A stretch of 64,000 nt of DNA from Mesorhizobium amorphae (GTDB lineage Bacteria; Pseudomonadota; Alphaproteobacteria; Rhizobiales; Rhizobiaceae): the NCBI RefSeq assembly GCF_014843845.1, contig NZ_JHQS01000024.1:124001-188000 (forward strand), in the 5' to 3' direction. The notes beneath the pieces were generated by a model. It saw only the letters and a list, made by a program, of their open reading frames with translations, searched no databases and was not told the origin of the DNA. How positions within the stretch are numbered: position 1 is the stretch's first letter; each line of letters starts with the position of its first letter. Below, one piece after another: positions 59,946-64,000 of this stretch. A program made the position numbers and the translations under genes.

Positions 59946-60593
59946 ATGCCACTGCAGAACCGGGTCGATCCGTTCGGCGCCATCCACGCCGTGCCCGAAC
60001 GCGGGATGTTCACCGGCAATCGCGGCATCATCCATGACCCCGATACGAAGACGCTGCTCAAGAAACGCTGGGCCTTGCCGGCCTGGATCATCTGCGTCTG
60101 CCAATTCCGCAATGCGCGGCGCGAACCGATGGGCCGCAACCGGCCGGGTGGCAAGGCAGGCTGGACCGAACTGTTCTTCCTCGACGAGGTGACGGCGCTC
60201 ACCGCCGGGCATCGGCCTTGTTTCTACTGCCGACGCGAACGGGCCACGGATTTTGTCGGCCGTTTCGGCAAAGCCTTCGGCGTAACCGAGCCGCGCGCGC
60301 CTATGGTCGACAAGCGGCTGCACACGGAGCGGCTAGCCTCGGGCGGCAAGCCGCCGTCCATCGAGTTGGAGGACCTTATCGGCCTTCCGGACGGGACGAT
60401 GGTCGCGGATGGCGCCTCTGCCTATGCCCTGCGCGGCGGCAAGGCGCTTCGCTGGTCGTTCGCGGGCTATGGCGATGCGAAGGACTTCGACAGTATGGCC
60501 AGCCGAACGCTTGGTCTCGTCACGACGGCGACCACCATTTCGGTGCTGCGGCAAGGCTATTTGCCTGTCTGGCACCCTTCCGCCGATACTTGA
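59946..60593 (+). CDS. Conserved protein of unknown function with a CxxC site
   Basis: A 215-residue protein starting [11 protein letters not shown], with GGGGAG at good distance. The segments [31 protein letters not shown] and FYCRRER are strongly conserved in a family of unknown function found in many bacteria, as far as I recall. The CFYC pair with nearby His could bind zinc. The C-terminus is more variable. It is followed after 31 nt by rsmE. Confidence 0.78.
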   Translation: MPLQNRVDPFGAIHAVPERGMFTGNRGIIHDPDTKTLLKKRWALPAWIICVCQFRNARREPMGRNRPGGKAGWTELFFLDEVTALTAGHRPCFYCRRERATDFVGRFGKAFGVTEPRAPMVDKRLHTERLASGGKPPSIELEDLIGLPDGTMVADGASAYALRGGKALRWSFAGYGDAKDFDSMASRTLGLVTTATTISVLRQGYLPVWHPSADT

Positions 60594-60624
60594 CGGCAAC
60601 CCTCGCCTCGCCCATTCCTCGGCG

Positions 60625-61359
60625 ATGCGCGCCAATTACAAGATGCAGCGGCTGTTCGTGGCCGACGATCTCGGAGCAGACATCGAATTCGATGCCGGGC
60701 AGCAGCAAAGCCATTACCTGATGCATGTGCTGCGGCTCGGCGAAGGCGCCGAGATCCTGCTGTTCAATGGCCGCGATGGCGAGTGGTCGGCGGTCGTCGC
60801 CGCAAAGTCGAAGAAGACGGTGCGGCTCAAGGTGCTCGCCCTGCAGCGGCCGCAGCCGCCGCTGCCCGATCTCGTCTACTGCTTCGCGCCGCTGAAGCAG
60901 GGACGGCTCGACTATCTGGTGCAGAAGGCGGTCGAGATGGGCGCCGGCATCCTGCAGCCGGTCATCACCCAGCACACGCAGGTAGCAAAGCCCTCCATTG
61001 ATCGGCTGCGTGCCAATGTCGTCGAGGCGGCCGAGCAATGCGGCATACTGGCGGTGCCGGAGGTGCGGGAGGCCGAGAAATTCGAACGCCTGCTCGGCGG
61101 CTGGGACAAGGAACGGCGGCTGATCTTCTGCGACGAGGATGCCTCGACCAACAATCCGCTGCCGGCGCTGCAAGGGTTGAGGGAAAGGAAGCTCGGGCTG
61201 CTTGTCGGGCCGGAAGGCGGCTTTTCCGATGACGAGCGCAAGATGCTGCGGGCACTGCCATTCGTCACTGCTATTCCGCTCGGGCCTCGCATCCTGCGCG
61301 CCGACACGGCGGCGGTGGCGGCACTCGCGGTGATGCAGGCGACGATCGGGGATTGGTGA
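60625..61359 (+). CDS. rsmE: 16S rRNA (uracil-N3)-methyltransferase
   Basis: A 244-residue SPOUT-class enzyme starting [15 protein letters not shown]; a longer frame is shadow. The N-terminal PUA-like domain precedes the knotted domain: [19 protein letters not shown] and the SAM-binding [14 protein letters not shown] ... [17 protein letters not shown]. It methylates U1498 of 16S rRNA. All motifs are present. Confidence 0.95.
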   Translation: MRANYKMQRLFVADDLGADIEFDAGQQQSHYLMHVLRLGEGAEILLFNGRDGEWSAVVAAKSKKTVRLKVLALQRPQPPLPDLVYCFAPLKQGRLDYLVQKAVEMGAGILQPVITQHTQVAKPSIDRLRANVVEAAEQCGILAVPEVREAEKFERLLGGWDKERRLIFCDEDASTNNPLPALQGLRERKLGLLVGPEGGFSDDERKMLRALPFVTAIPLGPRILRADTAAVAALAVMQATIGDW

Positions 61360-61464
61360 TCAAATCCTGTTGAGGCGTGGCTCAGGATTTTTCGCTTGAT
61401 CGGCTGCCGACATTTCGTCCATTTAGCGCCGGCGGTTGTTCCGCCGCTTCCGGAGGGGCCTTTT

Positions 61465-62838
61465 ATGGCGCGCGACACAACCGATTTCCGGCCGATCGAA
61501 GGCGTCGACGAACTTGTCGAGCACCTGGCCGAAGGCAACAAGCCACGCGACAAATGGCGCATCGGCACCGAGCACGAGAAATTCCCCTTCTATGTCGACG
61601 GCAACGCGCCGGTGCCTTATGGCGGCGAGCACGGTATCCGCGCCATCCTCGAAGGCATGCAGGAAAAGCTCGGCTGGGATCCGATCATCGATGACGGCCG
61701 CATCATCGGCCTGGTCGAGCCGACCGGTCAGGGCGCGATCTCGCTGGAGCCCGGCGGCCAGTTCGAACTGTCCGGCGCGCCGCTGGAGTCGATCCACCAG
61801 ACCTGCCGCGAGGGCAATGCGCATCTGGCGCAGGTGCGCGAGATCGCCGAGCCCATGGGCATCCGCTTCCTCGGCCTTGGCGGCAGCCCGAAATGGTCGC
61901 TGCCCGACACGCCGAAAATGCCGAAGTCGCGCTACGAGATCATGACGCGCTACATGCCGAAGGTCGGCTCGAAGGGCCTCGACATGATGTACCGCACCTG
62001 CACCATCCAGGTGAATCTCGACTTCGAGAGCGAGGCCGACATGCGCCGCAAGATGCAAGTGTCGCTCAAGCTGCAGCCGCTGTCGACGGCGCTGTTCGCC
62101 AACTCGCCCTTCACCGAGAGCCGGCCCAACGGATTGCAGAGCTGGCGCGGCGACATCTGGCGCGACACCGACAACCAGCGCTCGGGCCTGCTCGAATTCT
62201 GTTTCTCGCCCGACTTCGGCTTCGCCGACTATGTCGAATGGGCGCTCGACGTACCGATGTATTTCGTCATCCGCGACGGCCACTATCACGACATGACGCA
62301 CGTCACCTTCCGCCAATTCATGGCAGGCGCGGCGCGCAACGAGGTGCCCGACGGGCTGCCGACGATGGGCGACTGGGCGAACCATCTGTCGACGCTGTTC
62401 CCGGACGTCCGGCTGAAGCGCTTCCTCGAAATGCGCGGCGCCGACGGCGGACCGTGGCGGCGCATCTGCGCCCTGCCTGCCTTCTGGGTCGGGCTGCTCT
62501 ATGACGAGGCGGCGCTCGACGCGGCCGAGGCATTGACCTCGAGCTGGACCTACAAGGAGGTCCTGGCGATGCGCAATGCGGTGCCCGAGCATGGCATTGC
62601 CGCGCCCTTCCGCAACACGACGCTGCGCGAGATCGCCCGCGACGTGCTGGTCATTTCGCGCATGGGACTGAAGAACCGCGGCAAGAAGAACCGCGACGGC
62701 TATGACGAGACCTCGTTCCTCAACACCCTCGACGAGGTCGTGGCGCGCGGCACCACCAGCGCCGAGGAAATGCTTTCGGCCTACCACACGCGCTGGGGCG
62801 GCTCGATCGAGCCGGTGTTCATGGAATACGCATATTGA
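61465..62838 (+). CDS. gshA: Glutamate-cysteine ligase, plant type
   Basis: A 457-residue enzyme, first step of glutathione synthesis. The start MARDTTDFRP is preceded by GGAGGGG. The family segments GTEHEKFPFY (metal-binding Glu) and EPGGQFELSGAP are typical of the GCS2-like group shared by plants and alphaproteobacteria. Length is normal. The ATP-grasp gene at 38597 is not its obvious partner because it lies 22 kb away. Confidence 0.96.
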   Translation: MARDTTDFRPIEGVDELVEHLAEGNKPRDKWRIGTEHEKFPFYVDGNAPVPYGGEHGIRAILEGMQEKLGWDPIIDDGRIIGLVEPTGQGAISLEPGGQFELSGAPLESIHQTCREGNAHLAQVREIAEPMGIRFLGLGGSPKWSLPDTPKMPKSRYEIMTRYMPKVGSKGLDMMYRTCTIQVNLDFESEADMRRKMQVSLKLQPLSTALFANSPFTESRPNGLQSWRGDIWRDTDNQRSGLLEFCFSPDFGFADYVEWALDVPMYFVIRDGHYHDMTHVTFRQFMAGAARNEVPDGLPTMGDWANHLSTLFPDVRLKRFLEMRGADGGPWRRICALPAFWVGLLYDEAALDAAEALTSSWTYKEVLAMRNAVPEHGIAAPFRNTTLREIARDVLVISRMGLKNRGKKNRDGYDETSFLNTLDEVVARGTTSAEEMLSAYHTRWGGSIEPVFMEYAY

Positions 62839-62893
62839 GCCGGCGGGGCATGGCCCGGCCGTAAAAGCCGCTTCAATCGGCGGTGGAAACAAA

Positions 62894-62996
62894 CTAGAGC
62901 GCCGCGCGTCCTCTCGGACGCACAAAGGACGCTCTAGCACTTTGAATCTACGCATCGTGCTTTCCGAAAATCGATTCCGATTTTCGGGCCGATGCG
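62894..62996. repeat. Hairpin-type intergenic repeat between gshA and DUF937 gene
   Basis: It contains two inverted-repeat units. CTAGAGCG (62894 onward) pairs with CGCTCTAG ending at 62936, and a nested stem CGCATCG/CGATGCG (62951-62996) encloses CCGAAAATCG/CGATTTTCGG. The shape matches short intergenic repeats widespread in rhizobia. It could also act as a terminator after gshA. Confidence 0.7.
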
Positions 62997-63034
62997 TTAG
63001 GTTTCTCCCAAGAGGATTTCCGGAGGAGAGACCT

Positions 63035-63958
63035 ATGCCTTCCTTGTTCGACATAATGGCGCAAGCCCAGAACGGCAACGGCATGCAGGCGCTTGCCCAG
63101 CAGTTCGGGCTTTCAATGCAGCAGACGCAGTCGGCGGTCGAGGCGCTGCTGCCGGCCTTTTCGCAAGGGCTGCGGCGCAACACCGCCGACCCCTATGGGC
63201 TCGGCGCCTTCATGACGGCGATGGCCAGCGGCCAGCACGCCAAATATTTCGAGGACGCCACCAGAGCCTTCTCGCCACAAGGCCTTGACGAAGGCAACGG
63301 CATTCTGGGGCATCTGTTCGGCTCCAAGGACCTGTCGCGCGCCGTGGCCAGCCAGGCGGCGCAGGCGACCGGCCTCAGCCAGCAGGTGCTGCAGCAGATG
63401 CTGCCGGCGATGGCTTCGATGATGATGGGCGGACTGTTCAAGCAGACCACCAACCAGATGCAAGCGGCAGGCGGTTTTGGCGGCGGCGGCAATCCGCTCG
63501 GCGAGATCATCGAGCAGATGATGCGGCAGGCTGGCGGCGGTGCGCAGGCGCCGCAGCAACGCCAGGCGCCGCAACCGCAGAGCCCGATGGACAACCCGCT
63601 CGGCAAAGTGCTGCAGGACATGTTCGGTGGCGCCGCGCAACAGCCTCAGGATCGGCAATCGCAACCGCAGCAGACTGAGAGCCCGTACGGCGACAACCCG
63701 CTGGGCAAGATGTTCGAGGAGATGCTGCGGCAAGGCGGCGGCGGCGGTTTCGGCATGCCGGGCGGCCAGCCCGCGCCACAGGCGCCGCAACCGCGCCAGG
63801 CACCGCAGCCGCAGGCCAATCCGAGCGGCAGGCCGAGGAACCCGTTCGACGATCTGTTCGGCAAGATGTTCGAGACCGGCGCCCAGCAGCGCGACGACTA
63901 TCAGAAGGGCATGGAATCGATCTTCGACCAGTTCAAGCGCGGCATGGACCGGCGGTAA
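63035..63958 (+). CDS. DUF937 protein with long Gln/Pro/Gly-rich repeats
   Basis: A 307-residue protein starting MPSLFDIMAQAQNGNGMQ, with GGAGGAG upstream. The N-terminal 140 residues are the DUF937-type helical part (LGHLFGSKDLSRAVASQAA). From about residue 140 the protein is low-complexity with repeated QAPQPQ-like and NPLGK segments (DNPLGKVLQDMF, DNPLGKMFEEML, NPFDDLFGKMF), which repeat an amphipathic helix. The function is unknown. The final 42 bases of the window hold nothing recognisable. Confidence 0.85.
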   Translation: MPSLFDIMAQAQNGNGMQALAQQFGLSMQQTQSAVEALLPAFSQGLRRNTADPYGLGAFMTAMASGQHAKYFEDATRAFSPQGLDEGNGILGHLFGSKDLSRAVASQAAQATGLSQQVLQQMLPAMASMMMGGLFKQTTNQMQAAGGFGGGGNPLGEIIEQMMRQAGGGAQAPQQRQAPQPQSPMDNPLGKVLQDMFGGAAQQPQDRQSQPQQTESPYGDNPLGKMFEEMLRQGGGGGFGMPGGQPAPQAPQPRQAPQPQANPSGRPRNPFDDLFGKMFETGAQQRDDYQKGMESIFDQFKRGMDRR

Positions 63959-64000
63959 GGTCTCTCGCCAACCTAAGCTGCGTTGAGATTCAGGTCAGGC

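Noticed and set aside
62894..62996. Reading the gshA-DUF937 gap as a riboswitch
   Set aside because: The hairpins are perfect palindromes typical of dispersed repeats, with no conserved aptamer core that I can see.

Overview
The window looks like the chromosome of a Mesorhizobium-type alphaproteobacterium (Rhizobiales). This is inferred from gene content, not from a marker-gene search: a short-form hisG with hisZ and hisS, a plant-type glutamate-cysteine ligase, DUF3422 and QEGLA-type proteins, and long GC-rich palindromic repeats typical of that group. There is no rRNA, tRNA, CRISPR array, prophage or insertion sequence that I can see.

Region 1 (1-22,081) is one continuous minus-strand block of 24 genes. 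Nearly every product is exported or membrane-bound: a DUF3300 protein, a DUF2955/HlyD efflux pair, a two-TM ion channel, an AI-2E-type permease, a lipoprotein, an L,D-transpeptidase, an orphan glycine-betaine-type binding protein, a Tyr-repeat protein, a DUF3604 protein, a HupE/UreJ protein with a parvulin isomerase, outer-membrane proteins, an arylsulfatase with its own formylglycine-generating enzyme, a secreted HAD phosphatase and a lipoprotein hydrolase. A 13-bp sequence (GTAAGTTACGTGG on the + strand) lies upstream of four transcription units in this block, exactly in three and with two mismatches in the fourth, with a degenerate fifth copy. The third exact copy sits in the divergent gap beside a membrane-anchored wHTH-TolB-TPR regulator (22,206-23,915). 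I read the block as an undescribed envelope/sulfatase regulon controlled by that regulator.

Region 2 (24,184-35,600) is mostly housekeeping: guaA, an MTA/SAH nucleosidase, a hotdog thioesterase and an RsmB-type rRNA methyltransferase. These are followed by a peroxide module (aqpZ, katG, divergent oxyR), a SAM methyltransferase and a flavin monooxygenase.

Region 3 (35,896-40,816) has a tightly coupled three-gene cassette: an N-formylglutamate amidohydrolase-like enzyme, a DUF1704/QEGLA metallopeptidase and a glutathione-synthetase-like ATP-grasp ligase. It looks like a small-peptide pathway. A ChaA-type antiporter converges on it.

Region 4 (40,873-49,521) holds an acyl-CoA synthetase, hisS-hisZ-hisG, tag, a second L,D-transpeptidase, a probable structured small RNA and folD. 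Region 5 (49,541-57,897) is a 2-hydroxy-acid oxidation locus: glcD, glcE, a DUF4870 protein and glcF on the minus strand, DUF3422, and a FadR-type regulator with lldD on the plus strand. A perfect palindromic operator lies before glcD and a degenerate copy before the regulator. Region 6 (57,962-64,000) holds a PPP-type phosphatase, a tiny membrane peptide, a class I amidotransferase, a conserved CxxC protein, rsmE, gshA and a DUF937 protein. Two related long inverted repeats (about 44.6 and 52.6 kb) and one hairpin repeat (62.9 kb) sit between genes.
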